Below, in pieces: positions 43,256 to 52,080 of a stretch of 64,000 bases of DNA. The stretch spans positions 4,930,496 to 4,994,495 of the forward strand of contig NZ_KB911581.1 in NCBI RefSeq assembly GCF_000383595.1, written 5' to 3'. Under the pieces are notes generated by a model. That model had not been told where the DNA came from, ran no database searches, and saw only the letters and a list, made by a program, of their open reading frames with translations. Made by a program: the position numbers and the translations under genes. The stretch's first letter is position 1. Every line of letters begins with the position of its first letter. Origin of the DNA: Streptomyces bottropensis ATCC 25435 (GTDB lineage Bacteria > Actinomycetota > Actinomycetes > Streptomycetales > Streptomycetaceae).

Positions 43256-44136
43256 GCGGACACCTCGGTCAGGTCGGCGATCGTCGTGGCGGGCAGGAGT
43301 CCCAGCGCGGCCGACTCGGCGGCGGGTTCGGCCACGGAGCAGGTGCCGAAGGAGCGGAACAGATCACGGACTCGGGGCGACAGGCCGCGCACCCGCGCGG
43401 CGATCCGGTCGCCGTCACGGTCGGCCAGCAGCTGGACCAACTCCTCCTCCTCGGCACCTCGGACGGCCGCGTCGGTGGCCACCAGCAGGTTGAGGAACCC
43501 GTGCTGCTCGAATCCGGTCTCCGGGTCGGTGGTGCGCAGGGCGTGGTGCAGTCCAGCCGTCGCCTTGAACGCCACCCCGGCCCGCACCGCGGCCAGGACG
43601 GTCGCGGCGAGTTCGCACTCGTCGGGGTAGAGGTCGGCGCGTACGCCTCCGGTCCGGAACTTGGCCAGGTAAGGAGTCCCGGCGAGCGCGGCGAGCAACG
43701 GCTCGCGCCGGGCGTCGCGCGGCACCTCGACATAGACGGTGAGGCCGGTGTCGTCGTCGATCGACTCCGCCAGCGCGGGCACGACCGTGTCGGCGCCGAC
43801 GCCGTCCGGTACGGCCACCTCCAGGCCGACCAGTCGCACGGCCGGGATCCGGCGCGCCGCAGCGAGGGCGTGGGAGACATCCGGGAGCGCGACGGTCACC
43901 GAGAGGCCGAAGGAGTGCTCGGGGAGGGCGGCGGTCAGCTCGGCTAGCCGGGCGATGTCCCGGGCGGCCAGGACGAACGCGCCGACCAGCTCCGCGTGCG
44001 CGCTGCGGGTGTGCCGTACATGGGCGGGGACGGCCTGTTCAAGGGGCAGGCTGCCGGGCGGGAAGACCGCCGCGTCGTCGAACAGGCCGGCGAGCACCGG
44101 GAGGACCGGCGCCCCGGGGTCATGTGGGGCGTTCAT
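43252..44136 (-). CDS. unknown protein of the homogentisate operon
   Basis: 294 residues. It overlaps hmgA and fahA by 4 nt at each end. The start (PVLPVLAGLFDDAAVFPPGS) and the repeated strand-helix pattern (SFGLSVTVALPDVSHALAAA, VRLVGLEVAVP, TGLTVYVEVPRDA, LAKFRTGGVRADLYPDECEL, VAFKATAGLHHALR) suggest a soluble alpha/beta-barrel fold with a KFRTGG and KATAGLHH pair near the strand ends. I do not recognise a named family. Because the pathway needs a maleylacetoacetate isomerase between HmgA and FahA, and none is visible, this protein is the positional candidate for that step. That is inference. Confidence 0.85.
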   Translation of the reverse strand: MNAPHDPGAPVLPVLAGLFDDAAVFPPGSLPLEQAVPAHVRHTRSAHAELVGAFVLAARDIARLAELTAALPEHSFGLSVTVALPDVSHALAAARRIPAVRLVGLEVAVPDGVGADTVVPALAESIDDDTGLTVYVEVPRDARREPLLAALAGTPYLAKFRTGGVRADLYPDECELAATVLAAVRAGVAFKATAGLHHALRTTDPETGFEQHGFLNLLVATDAAVRGAEEEELVQLLADRDGDRIAARVRGLSPRVRDLFRSFGTCSVAEPAAESAALGLLPATTIADLTEVSA

Positions 44137-45314
44137 CGGTTCTGCTCCCAGGAGTAGGCGTACGTCGCGTCGTCCGCCGCGCGAGCGGCCTCGCCGAGTT
44201 GGAGGGGACGGAAGGTGTCGACCATGACCGCGAGCTCGTCGAAGAACTCCGCCCCGATGGACCGCTCCATGGCACCCGGCTGGGGACCGTGGGGATGGCC
44301 GCCCGGGTGCAGGGAGAGGGAGCCCGGGCCGATTCCTGAGCCCTTGCGCGCCTCGTAGTCCCCGCCGCAGTAGAACATCACCTCGTCGGAGTCGACGTTG
44401 GAGTGGTAGTACGGCACCGGGACGGACAGCGGGTGGTAGTCCACCTTGCGCGGCACGAAGTTGCAGATCACGAAGTTGTGGCCCTCGAAGACCTGGTGTG
44501 CCGGCGGCGGCTGGTGGACCCGGCCCGTGATCGGCTCGAAGTCACGGATGTTGAACACGTACGGGTAGAGACAGCCGTCCCAGCCGACGACGTCGAAGGG
44601 GTGGTGCGGCAGGGTGTGGACCGTCCCTACGACGCTGCCCGGCCCGCGGTGCTTGATGTACACCTCGACGTTCTCGCCGTCGACGAGCCTCGGCCCGTCA
44701 GGGAGCCGGAAGTCGCGCTCGCAGAACGGCGCGTGCTCCAGGAGCTGGCCGCGCCGGGACAGGTAGCGGCGCGCGGGCCCGATGTGCGAGTTCGCCTCGG
44801 TCACGTAGATTCGTACGACCCCGTCGGGCACGATCCGGTGCGTGGTCGCCCTCGGGACGATCACATAGTCTCCGTCGCCGACCTCCAGATCCCCGAAGAC
44901 CGTCTCCACGCGCGCTCGCCCGTCCTCGACGTACAGGCACTCGTCGCCGATCGCGTTGCGGTAGTACGGGCTGACCGCGTCGGCCACGACATACGCCAGG
45001 CGTACGTCCTCGTTGCCCAGCAGCAGCCTGCGACCGGTCACCGCGTCGATGCCGGACGCGCCCTCGGTGAACAGCTTGTGCGTGGCGAGGTGACGGGGCA
45101 GCAGGGGATGGTTCGGCACCAGGGTCTGGTCCCCCACGTCCCACACCCGGTACTCCCGCACCGCGGAGGGAATGTGCCGGTGGTAGAGCAGTGAGGAGTC
45201 CGAGGAGAAGCCCTCCTCGCCCATCAGCTCTTCGTAGTAGAGGTTCCCGTCCGGGTCCCGGTGCTGGGTGTGACGCTTCGGCGGAACCGCGCCCGCCCGG
45301 TGGTAGTAGGGCAT
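44133..45314 (-). CDS. hmgA: homogentisate 1,2-dioxygenase
   Basis: 393 residues from ATG 45314 (GGAGAGAG upstream). It opens the aromatic ring of homogentisate to maleylacetoacetate using Fe(II). Recognisable parts: MPYYHRAGAVPPKRHTQHRD, LEHAPFCERDFRLP, HHPFDVVGWDGCLYPYVFNI, the iron-site region YYHSNVDSDEVMFYCGGDYE (His and Glu), and LHPGGHPHGPQPG with the third ligand His. First gene of the leftward operon hmgA-unknown-fahA, divergent from an IclR-type regulator. Confidence 0.95.
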   Translation of the reverse strand: MPYYHRAGAVPPKRHTQHRDPDGNLYYEELMGEEGFSSDSSLLYHRHIPSAVREYRVWDVGDQTLVPNHPLLPRHLATHKLFTEGASGIDAVTGRRLLLGNEDVRLAYVVADAVSPYYRNAIGDECLYVEDGRARVETVFGDLEVGDGDYVIVPRATTHRIVPDGVVRIYVTEANSHIGPARRYLSRRGQLLEHAPFCERDFRLPDGPRLVDGENVEVYIKHRGPGSVVGTVHTLPHHPFDVVGWDGCLYPYVFNIRDFEPITGRVHQPPPAHQVFEGHNFVICNFVPRKVDYHPLSVPVPYYHSNVDSDEVMFYCGGDYEARKGSGIGPGSLSLHPGGHPHGPQPGAMERSIGAEFFDELAVMVDTFRPLQLGEAARAADDATYAYSWEQNR

Positions 45315-45356
45315 GTCTCTCTCCTCGGGTTCGCGGAGTGGCGGTGCCGCGCATTG

Positions 45357-45373
45357 TGTGCGCTCAGCGCACA
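45357..45373. promoter_or_regulatory. TGTGCGC-TCA-GCGCACA operator candidate
   Basis: A perfect 7+7 inverted repeat with a 3-nt spacer, 43 nt upstream of the hmgA start in the 231-nt hmgA-iclR gap. A partial half-site (TTTGTGCATTG) follows at 45377-45387. The position suits repression of hmgA and autoregulation by the divergent IclR protein. Confidence 0.55.
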
Positions 45374-45545
45374 TTTTTGTGCATTGGGGGAAACGATGTG
45401 AACGTAGGGTCCTGGCGGCGACTCAGTCAAGGCCGGTCTGCGGGACGGGGCCGCCCATCGTTGTGACGTGGCCTAGCGTGGCGCCCGAAGAAGATCTGTC
45501 GACTTCCGCGCGTGCGTGTGCCGCCGCGGCATTGAGGAGGTGCTG

Positions 45546-46217
45546 ATGGCCACCCTGCAAGGTCTGGATCGCGGGCTTCGGGCTCTGGATCTGATCTCCC
45601 TGGCGGCCGACGGCCTGACGGTGGCGGACCTGGCGGCGCGACTGGAGATCGATCGAGCCGTCGCGTACCGGATCGTGCAGACACTGGAGGAGCACGCGCT
45701 GGTCTCCCGGCAGGGCAAGCGGGGGCGGCTCCGCGCGGGCGCCGCCATTCTGGCGGGGCGCTTCCAGCATCAGCTGGTACCGGCGGCCCAGCCGGTTCTG
45801 CAGGAACTCGCCGACGCCACCGGCGCCTCGGCCTTTCTGACGCTGGCGCACGGCGCGGGGGAGTGCGTTCCGGTGGCGGGAGCGCAGCCGACCGTCCAGC
45901 AGGGCCCGGTCCAGGTGGGCTACCGCATCGGTGTACGGCATCCACTGGAAAGGGGGGCGAACGGCGTCGCCATCCTCGCGCTGCGGCAGCCCCTGCCGGA
46001 CGAGTCCGAGGAGATCGTGCGGGCCCGGGAGCTGGGCTACAGCATCACCTCGGGACAACTCCAGCAGGGCGCCACCGGGATCGCGGTGGGGTTCGGGGTC
46101 CCGGGCGCGGTGGGTGCCTCGGTCGGCGTGGTGGCCATGCACGAGTTCGACATCGAGTCCGTCGCCGCTCGGGTGCGGGCGGCGGCCTCGCGGCTGGCGT
46201 CGCTGAGCACGGCCTGA
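45546..46217 (+). CDS. IclR-family regulator of homogentisate catabolism
   Basis: 223 residues from ATG 45546 (GGAGG 6 nt upstream). The N-terminal winged helix (GLRALDLISLAADGLTVADL, then RLEIDRAVAYRIVQTLEEHA) is followed by an IclR effector domain (~75-220: PAAQPVLQELADATGASAFL, GYRIGVRHPLERGANGVAIL). The divergent arrangement with hmgA and co-direction with hppD suggest it responds to homogentisate or a related acid, and controls both units. It is slightly shorter than the usual 250 residues. Confidence 0.87.
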   Translation: MATLQGLDRGLRALDLISLAADGLTVADLAARLEIDRAVAYRIVQTLEEHALVSRQGKRGRLRAGAAILAGRFQHQLVPAAQPVLQELADATGASAFLTLAHGAGECVPVAGAQPTVQQGPVQVGYRIGVRHPLERGANGVAILALRQPLPDESEEIVRARELGYSITSGQLQQGATGIAVGFGVPGAVGASVGVVAMHEFDIESVAARVRAAASRLASLSTA

Positions 46218-46452
46218 CCGCGTCGGGGGGCGGAGGGGGCGGGACGGGCGGGGGGTCGCCCGCCCAGCGCGCCACCCCCGCGATCATGACGATCATCCGC
46301 TCGCGACTAGGCAGATTGTATAGAGGGAACCCCAGGGAGGGAGGCAAACTGAGCAGCTTGAACAGCTCGGAGAGCCACTCTTGTGCAGAGCATGAGGTCC
46401 GGTGTCTTCTACCGTCAGGCGCTGGAAACACGCACACCGAAAGGGATGACGC

Positions 46453-47658
46453 ATGAGCATCGAGCAGACCCTCACTAGCCAGGAGCGGCTGGCGGAGCTC
46501 GACCTTGAGCAGCTCAAGCAGCTGGTCGGACTCGTGGAGTACGACGCCGAGGGCGACCCCTTCCCGGTGACGGGGTGGGACGCGGTGGTCTGGTCGGTGG
46601 GCAACGCGACGCAGGCGGCGCTGTACTTCCAGACGGTCTTCGGGATGGAGCTGGTCGCCTACTCCGGTCCGGAGACCGGCAACCGTGACCACCACGCGTT
46701 CGTGCTCCGCTCCGGAGCGATCCGGTTCGTGCTCAAGGGCGGCGTCAGCCCGGACAGCCCGCTGCTCGACCACCACCGCCGGCACGGCGACGGCGTGATC
46801 GACATCGCCCTCGAAGTACCCGACGTCGACAGGTGCGTCGCGCACGCCCGCAAGCAGGGCGCGACCGTGCTGGAGGAACCGCACGACACCACCGACGAAC
46901 ACGGCACCGTCCGCACCGCGGCCATCGCGACCTACGGCGAGACCCGCCACACCCTGGTGGACCGCTCCCGTTACACCGGCCCCTATCTGCCCGGGTACGT
47001 GGCCCGCAGCTCCGGATACGTGAAGCCGGAGGGCGAGCCCAAGCGCATTTTCCAGGCACTCGACCACGTCGTGGGCAACGTGGAACTCGGCAACATGGAC
47101 GAGTGGGTCGACTTCTACAACCGTGTCATGGGCTTCACCAACATGGCCGAGTTCATCGGCGACGACATCGCCACCGAGTACTCGGCGCTCATGAGCAAGG
47201 TCGTCGCCAGTGGCAACCACCGGGTGAAGTTCCCCCTCAACGAGCCGGCGATCGCGAAGAAGCGTTCGCAGATCGACGAGTACCTCGACTTCTACCGCGG
47301 CCCCGGCGCCCAGCACCTCGCCCTCGCCACCAACGACATCATCAGGACCGTCGACGTGCTGCGGTCCAAGGGCATCGAGTTCCTCGCCACGCCGGCCAGT
47401 TACTACACCGACCCGGAACTGCGCGCCCGGATCGGCAACGTGCGTGTGCCCATCGAGGAACTGGCCTCCCGCGGCATCCTCGTCGACCGCGACGAGGACG
47501 GCTACCTGCTGCAGATCTTCACCAAGCCGATCGGCGACCGGCCCACGGTGTTCTTCGAGTTCATCGAGCGCCACGGCTCTCTCGGCTTCGGCAAGGGCAA
47601 CTTCCAGGCGCTGTTCGAGGCGATCGAGCGCGAGCAGGAGAGGCGCGGCAACTTCTAG
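46453..47658 (+). CDS. hppD: 4-hydroxyphenylpyruvate dioxygenase
   Basis: 401 residues from ATG 46453 (AAGGGATG upstream). It converts 4-hydroxyphenylpyruvate to homogentisate, the substrate of HmgA. Two vicinal-oxygen-chelate halves (~40-180 and ~195-370). The Fe(II) ligands are His205 (QALDHVVGNV), His288 (GAQHLALATND) and Glu369 (TVFFEFIER). The C-terminal GFGKGNFQALFEAIEREQER is the family signature. Together with hmgA, fahA and the iclR gene this makes the tyrosine-to-fumarate route. Confidence 0.97.
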   Translation: MSIEQTLTSQERLAELDLEQLKQLVGLVEYDAEGDPFPVTGWDAVVWSVGNATQAALYFQTVFGMELVAYSGPETGNRDHHAFVLRSGAIRFVLKGGVSPDSPLLDHHRRHGDGVIDIALEVPDVDRCVAHARKQGATVLEEPHDTTDEHGTVRTAAIATYGETRHTLVDRSRYTGPYLPGYVARSSGYVKPEGEPKRIFQALDHVVGNVELGNMDEWVDFYNRVMGFTNMAEFIGDDIATEYSALMSKVVASGNHRVKFPLNEPAIAKKRSQIDEYLDFYRGPGAQHLALATNDIIRTVDVLRSKGIEFLATPASYYTDPELRARIGNVRVPIEELASRGILVDRDEDGYLLQIFTKPIGDRPTVFFEFIERHGSLGFGKGNFQALFEAIEREQERRGNF

Positions 47659-47809
47659 GGCACCATACGGAGCGTCAGCATGTGGAGGGGCGAGGGCTGC
47701 GCAGCCGGACACCCCGCCACGCGCCGGCCGCGCGGTGGCAGCGACCTGCCCCTCCGACGGCTGCCGCTCCGATGCCTGCCCTCCGGCGACTGTCGCTCCG
47801 GTGCAGGGC

Positions 47810-48064
47810 GTGTTGCTGATGTGCGCGGCGCTGGCGGGTGCCCCGCGGTCCTGGCCCAGGGTGCCGTACCGGGTGGTGGCCGCCGTGGCCCGGACGGCGT
47901 CGGTACTCGGGATCTTCCTGGTGGTTCTGGACACCGCCCTGACGAACGACAGCGACTACTGCACGGGGAATGCGCCCGTGGATGCGATCTCGGGGAACGT
48001 GGTGGCACCGTGCCTTCTGATCGCGCCGGCCGCCGGATCGTCGGCCGCGTGGATTCGTGGGTGA
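47810..48064 (+). CDS. possible small membrane protein
   Basis: 84 codons from GTG 47810. The middle is hydrophobic (VVAAVARTASVLGIFLVVLD), then comes a polar loop with Cys (SDYCTGNAPVDAISGNVVAP) and a second weak hydrophobic stretch. Codon use is acceptable but there is no clear ribosome-binding site and I recognise no family. It overlaps the next small ORF. Confidence 0.35.
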   Translation: MLLMCAALAGAPRSWPRVPYRVVAAVARTASVLGIFLVVLDTALTNDSDYCTGNAPVDAISGNVVAPCLLIAPAAGSSAAWIRG

Positions 48065-48195
48065 TCTCGCGTCGCCGGGCGGGGCCCGCAGCGCTGTACG
48101 CGGTGTGGCTCGCCACGGTCGCCGTCACCGTCGTGCTCTCCTTGGGTGTGCCGCTCCACGCGGCCCGGACCTGCGGTCCGTCCGGGATCGGCTGA
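48049..48195 (+). CDS. possible small single-span membrane protein
   Basis: 48 codons from GTG 48049 with one clear hydrophobic segment (ALYAVWLATVAVTVVLSLGV) after a basic start (SRRRAGPAA). It overlaps the end of the previous ORF in another frame. The two may be halves of one frameshifted membrane protein. Confidence 0.3.
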   Translation: MDSWVISRRRAGPAALYAVWLATVAVTVVLSLGVPLHAARTCGPSGIG

Positions 48196-48224
48196 GGACC
48201 GCCGCCCACCTCGGAGACCGTGTG

Positions 48225-48767
48225 TCAGACGATGTCCAGCTCCTGGTGCGGGCCGGCCGGCAGGCCGATGTCCACCGGGTCCCCGGGGTGCACCACGCCG
48301 CCCGTCACCACGATGCCCATGATCCCGGACCGGAACCGGGGCCGGCCGTGCTCGTCCCGTCCCACGACCTGTTTCATCAGACCCTTCCGGAATCCGTCGA
48401 TCTGCGCGCAGGGATTGCGCAGCCCGGTCACCTCGACGACGGCGGTCTCCCCGAGCCGCAGCCGCGTCCCCCGGGGCAGCGCGAGCAGGTCGACCCCCCG
48501 CGTGGTGACATTCTCCCCGAGTTCCCCCGCCGACACCTCGAACCCGGCCCGCCGCACCTCCTCGAACAGTTCCTCGTGCAGGAGGTGCACCTGCCGGAGA
48601 TTGGGCTGGGCAGGGTCCTTCCTCATCCGGAAACGGTGCTTCACCGTCGCCCCGCTGTGAACATCCCCCTCCACCCCGAACCCGGCGAGCAAGGTGATGC
48701 TCTCCCGGTTCGGCTTGCTGAATGAATACGTTCCGTTGCTGCTGACCGCAGCGATCGTCCCACCCAT
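48225..48767 (-). CDS. MOSC-domain protein
   Basis: 180 residues, a stand-alone MOSC (molybdenum-cofactor sulfurase C-terminal) domain: GFGVEGDVHSGATVKHRFRM, then VHLLHEELFEEVR, GELGENVTTRGVDLLALPRG, and the conserved Cys in VTGLRNPCAQIDGF. MOSC proteins bind molybdenum cofactor or handle sulfur and N-hydroxylated compounds; substrates of short members are mostly unknown. It lies 27 nt behind the stop of the GH25 gene on the same strand. Confidence 0.9.
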   Translation of the reverse strand: MGGTIAAVSSNGTYSFSKPNRESITLLAGFGVEGDVHSGATVKHRFRMRKDPAQPNLRQVHLLHEELFEEVRRAGFEVSAGELGENVTTRGVDLLALPRGTRLRLGETAVVEVTGLRNPCAQIDGFRKGLMKQVVGRDEHGRPRFRSGIMGIVVTGGVVHPGDPVDIGLPAGPHQELDIV

Positions 48768-48794
48768 GGGGTAAGCCTACGAGCGCGGCGCCGG

Positions 48795-49352
48795 TCAGGC
48801 GTTCGCGGCCCATGTGCGCAGCGCCGTCCTACTCGCGAAGTCGGCGACGTTCTTGTCCAGCGGGTCGTCGGTGTACTGGTGGAAGCGCCACTTGGCCTTG
48901 ATGCGGGGCCTGCCCGCCGAGACGTAGTCGGCGATCCAGAGGCCGTCACCGGCGTACGACGTCGTGTCGAGCGTCAGCCAGTAGTGCCGGTTCGCGTACA
49001 GCACGACCCGGTTGTTCGGGCGCAGCCGCTTGACCTTGCGGATGAACTGGTCCTTCTCCGCGTTCGACGCGTGCGTGCCCTCGCCGGTGGTCTCCCAGTC
49101 CACGGCGAGGATGTCGCCCTCCTTCTCGGGGGCGTGTCTGACGAAGTACTCGGCCTGGGCGGTGAGGTTCCCGGGCCACAGGAAGTGGTAGAAGCCGACG
49201 ACCAGGCCGGCGTCACGGGCGTGCTTGGTCTGGGCCGCGAGTTTCGGGTTGATGTAGGAGCGGCCCTCCGTCGCCTTGATGAAGACGAAGGAGTATCCGT
49301 CCGTGTCGTAGGACGAGGACTGGTAGGCGCTGACATCGATGCCACGGAGCAT
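48795..49352 (-). CDS. GH25 lysozyme-family protein
   Basis: 185 residues from ATG 49352, one GH25 muramidase domain: the N-terminal GIDVSAYQSS, FVFIKATEGRSYINPKLAAQ, GLVVGFYHFLWPG, DILAVDWETTGEG with the catalytic Asp/Glu pair, and IKAKWRFHQYTDD at the end. It should cleave the MurNAc-GlcNAc bond of peptidoglycan. No signal peptide is encoded, unlike exported Streptomyces muramidases, so secretion route and role are uncertain. Confidence 0.9.
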   Translation of the reverse strand: MLRGIDVSAYQSSSYDTDGYSFVFIKATEGRSYINPKLAAQTKHARDAGLVVGFYHFLWPGNLTAQAEYFVRHAPEKEGDILAVDWETTGEGTHASNAEKDQFIRKVKRLRPNNRVVLYANRHYWLTLDTTSYAGDGLWIADYVSAGRPRIKAKWRFHQYTDDPLDKNVADFASRTALRTWAANA

Positions 49353-49547
49353 GTGGGGGCTCCCTGAAGTGCGAGTGGGGAATCGGAGTTGATGATGCCC
49401 CATATGCCCGGACGGGAACCTCTGCGCCTCCTGGTCACCGCGTCGGGTTCCGCCGCCCACCGCCCCGCGGGGAGCGCCGCGCACGCACCCCCGTCCCGCC
49501 TGGGCTCGGCCCCTGGCGTCCGGGACCCGTTCATGCATGATGACGGG

Positions 49548-50888
49548 ATGAACCAGAGTGACCAGCGCTTCCACGTCATCGTGCTGTCGAACTTCGCGAA
49601 GGGCTTCGACAAGTACGCCTACGCGTACGGCAAGGCCGGAATTCCGGAAAGCACCTATCCCGACCGGTTCCACCTGCTGACCCGCGCGGAGTTGGGAATC
49701 GGCATCGGCAAGGCGACACGTTTGCTGGACCGTCTGGCCATCCCCGGCGACCGGCTGTTGGTGCTGGAAACGATGGTGGACCCCGACACGCTGGTGCCCA
49801 ACGTGTCGACCGGTCTCGGCATGGAACTGCACGAGGCACGCATCCGGTTGTCGGCAGTCCATGAACTCGACCAGCCGGGCGACGAGGTCACTCTGCGCCC
49901 TACGACCGTCGAGGACGCCATGGCGGCCTCCCTGCACCTGCACGGATCGGCACTGCGTCACTACGCCGACACACGGCCGCGCTCGGTCTCGGTTCTGCCG
50001 GTGGCCTCCGCCTGCCAGGCGCGGTGCTCGTTCTGCTTCTCCGCAGCCTCGATCTCCAGCGACCAGGCGCCGGCACGGGTGCCGTGGGACGCGGTCACCC
50101 AGTGGCTGGAGCGTGCCCGCGCGGCGGGGGCCGAGCGTGCGGTGATCACCGGCGGCGGGGAACCCACGCTCATACCCTTCGAACAGCAGCTGCGACTGGT
50201 GACCGCCTGCTCGGCGGCCTTCCCGAAGGTCGTCCTGATCACCAACGCGCACACCCTGGCGAAAGGCGAGCACGCTGACCGGACCGGCCGCCTCGCAGCC
50301 CTGAGCGGCGCGGGCCTGAGCGTGCTGGCGGTCTCCCGGCATCATCAGGACGACGCCGTCAGCGAGCGGCTGATGATGCTGCGCACCCCGGTGAGCGCGG
50401 TGATCGACACCTGGCGCGCGGAACGTGACCGCTGGCCGGGGCTGCGGATGAGGCTGATCTGCGTGCTCCAGCACGGCGGCGTCGCCGACGCGGCCGGGGT
50501 CGCCGACTACCTGTCGTGGGCCGCGGGTCTCGGCGTCGAGGAAGTCTGCTTCAAAGAGCTCTACGTATCCACCAGCACCGAGTCGCTCTACTTCGACCGT
50601 GCCGCCAATGTCTGGAGCCGAGAACACCAGGTGTCGCTGTCCGTCGTCACCCGGTTCGCTGAGCGGCACGGCTTCGCACTGGCGGACCGCCTGCCCTGGG
50701 GCGCGCCGGTCTACCACGGCAGCTGGGACGGACGGCCGATGCGGATCGCCGCCTACACCGAGCCCAGCCTGCTCTGGGAACGCACCAGCGGGATCGCACG
50801 CAGCTGGAACGTCATGGCCGACGGACGCTGCTACGCCTCCCTGGAGGACCGGGCCAGCGAGATCGTGACGGAAGGTGCGGCTGCATGA
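49548..50888 (+). CDS. radical SAM protein with novel N-terminal region
   Basis: 446 residues from ATG 49548 (ATG 49533 is an in-frame alternative). The first ~145 residues (RFHVIVLSNFAKGFDKYAYA; GIGIGKATRLLDRLAIPG) are a domain I do not recognise. The [4Fe-4S] motif is CQARCSFC (Cys156, 160, 163), with the SAM-binding GGGEPT and a normal half-barrel after it (VVLITNAHTL; RLICVLQHGG). No extra Cys-rich SPASM domain is obvious. The C-terminal part has YHGSWDGRPMRIAAYTEPSL. Its stop overlaps the aminotransferase start (ATGA at 50885-50888), so the two act together. Product unknown. Confidence 0.9.
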   Translation: MNQSDQRFHVIVLSNFAKGFDKYAYAYGKAGIPESTYPDRFHLLTRAELGIGIGKATRLLDRLAIPGDRLLVLETMVDPDTLVPNVSTGLGMELHEARIRLSAVHELDQPGDEVTLRPTTVEDAMAASLHLHGSALRHYADTRPRSVSVLPVASACQARCSFCFSAASISSDQAPARVPWDAVTQWLERARAAGAERAVITGGGEPTLIPFEQQLRLVTACSAAFPKVVLITNAHTLAKGEHADRTGRLAALSGAGLSVLAVSRHHQDDAVSERLMMLRTPVSAVIDTWRAERDRWPGLRMRLICVLQHGGVADAAGVADYLSWAAGLGVEEVCFKELYVSTSTESLYFDRAANVWSREHQVSLSVVTRFAERHGFALADRLPWGAPVYHGSWDGRPMRIAAYTEPSLLWERTSGIARSWNVMADGRCYASLEDRASEIVTEGAAA

Positions 50889-51910
50889 GGTTCGACGAGT
50901 TCCAGGACTTCCGGCAGCGGCAACTCAGCGCTTCCACGTCACTTCTGGACGCCGCCGAGACCAACGTGTACGGGGCGCTCGCTCCGCTGCGACCGGAAAC
51001 GCCGACCGACGCGCGTACGGTGCACCGCTGCGATCTCGCCCGTGCCTGGCTGCGGCGCTTCGAGCTGCCGGAAGAGTGGTCCGGCCGCGCCATGGTCTGC
51101 CGAGGGGTTCGCCACGGGCTCGGTACGGTCTTCCGGGGACTGCGCGCCGAGCGAGCGCGGTTGTGGCTGCCCAGCGACGTGTACCCGGTCTATTTCGAGC
51201 TGGCCCACGCCGCGGGCCTGGTGCCCGAGGCGTACCCGACACTGCCGGCGCCGGCCCTGCCGCAGGCGCCGGCGGACCACCGGCCCGCATACCTGCTCCT
51301 CGCCAACCCCACCAAGCCGCTCGGCCGATACCTGTCCGATGCCGAATGCGCCGCGGTGATCTCGTGGTTGCGGGAGTCACCTCGCCGCCGCGTGCTGATC
51401 GACAGCGTCTACGACCTCGGGGCCCCGTTCGCCTCCGGCACACGGCGACTGCTGGACACCGGCCGTGCGGTCCTGCTGCATTCGGTCACCAAGGGATGGC
51501 TGTGGCCACGCACGTTCGGCGTGGTCCTGCTGGGGCCGGAGCAAGCCGGATGGGCCGAAGCGTTCCGGGCGGACCCGCCGGCAGCGGCACAGCTGAGGCT
51601 CGCCGACCGCTTGCTGACCGAGCACAGCGGAGTACCCGGCCAGGTCGTCGACGAACTGGCCGCACGAGCTGAGCGCCTGTTCGAACAGCTGCCGGACGAA
51701 GTGCTCGGCGCGATCCCCACCGCGAGCCGTACCTCCCCCGGCAACTACTTCTTCCCGGTCGACATCCCATCGGAAACGCTCCGACGCGAGTGCGGCGTAC
51801 TCGCCATGCCGGCCAGCGTGTTCGGAGCGAACAACTGGCCGGGCTCCATCCTGACCAGCCTTGCCGACACCTTCGGCCCGACGCCGACGGTGGCACGCCG
51901 AAACCACTGA
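50885..51910 (+). CDS. PLP-dependent aminotransferase-fold protein coupled to radical SAM gene
   Basis: 341 residues, short for a class I/II aminotransferase. PLP-binding residues can be placed: Asn141 (LANPTKPLG), Asp173 and Tyr176 (LIDSVYDLG), Schiff-base Lys203 (SVTKGWLWPRTFGVVLLG), and a late SRTSPGNYFFPV segment. The N-terminal small domain is abbreviated (RFDEFQDFRQRQLSASTSL). It is translationally coupled to the radical SAM gene, and no other biosynthetic genes adjoin. It may transaminate or decarboxylate the radical SAM product, or a substrate for it. Confidence 0.88.
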   Translation: MRFDEFQDFRQRQLSASTSLLDAAETNVYGALAPLRPETPTDARTVHRCDLARAWLRRFELPEEWSGRAMVCRGVRHGLGTVFRGLRAERARLWLPSDVYPVYFELAHAAGLVPEAYPTLPAPALPQAPADHRPAYLLLANPTKPLGRYLSDAECAAVISWLRESPRRRVLIDSVYDLGAPFASGTRRLLDTGRAVLLHSVTKGWLWPRTFGVVLLGPEQAGWAEAFRADPPAAAQLRLADRLLTEHSGVPGQVVDELAARAERLFEQLPDEVLGAIPTASRTSPGNYFFPVDIPSETLRRECGVLAMPASVFGANNWPGSILTSLADTFGPTPTVARRNH

Positions 51911-52080
51911 ACAACCTGTCTGGACCGGGGGCCCGAGCGAACGGCCGGGTCCTGGACGTGACGTGCGAACCAGGGCGCATGCCCCTGCCGTTCGCGCGGG
52001 CGCGGATGCCACAGGGTTTGCCGTCCGGCCACCGCCCTCGGTAGCACTAGAGGCGAGTACGTCTTGAAGTTGGAAATGTA

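Noticed and set aside
46045..47934. A 629-codon frame antisense to hppD
   Set aside because: No motif, low-complexity tail, and hppD on the other strand is unambiguous.
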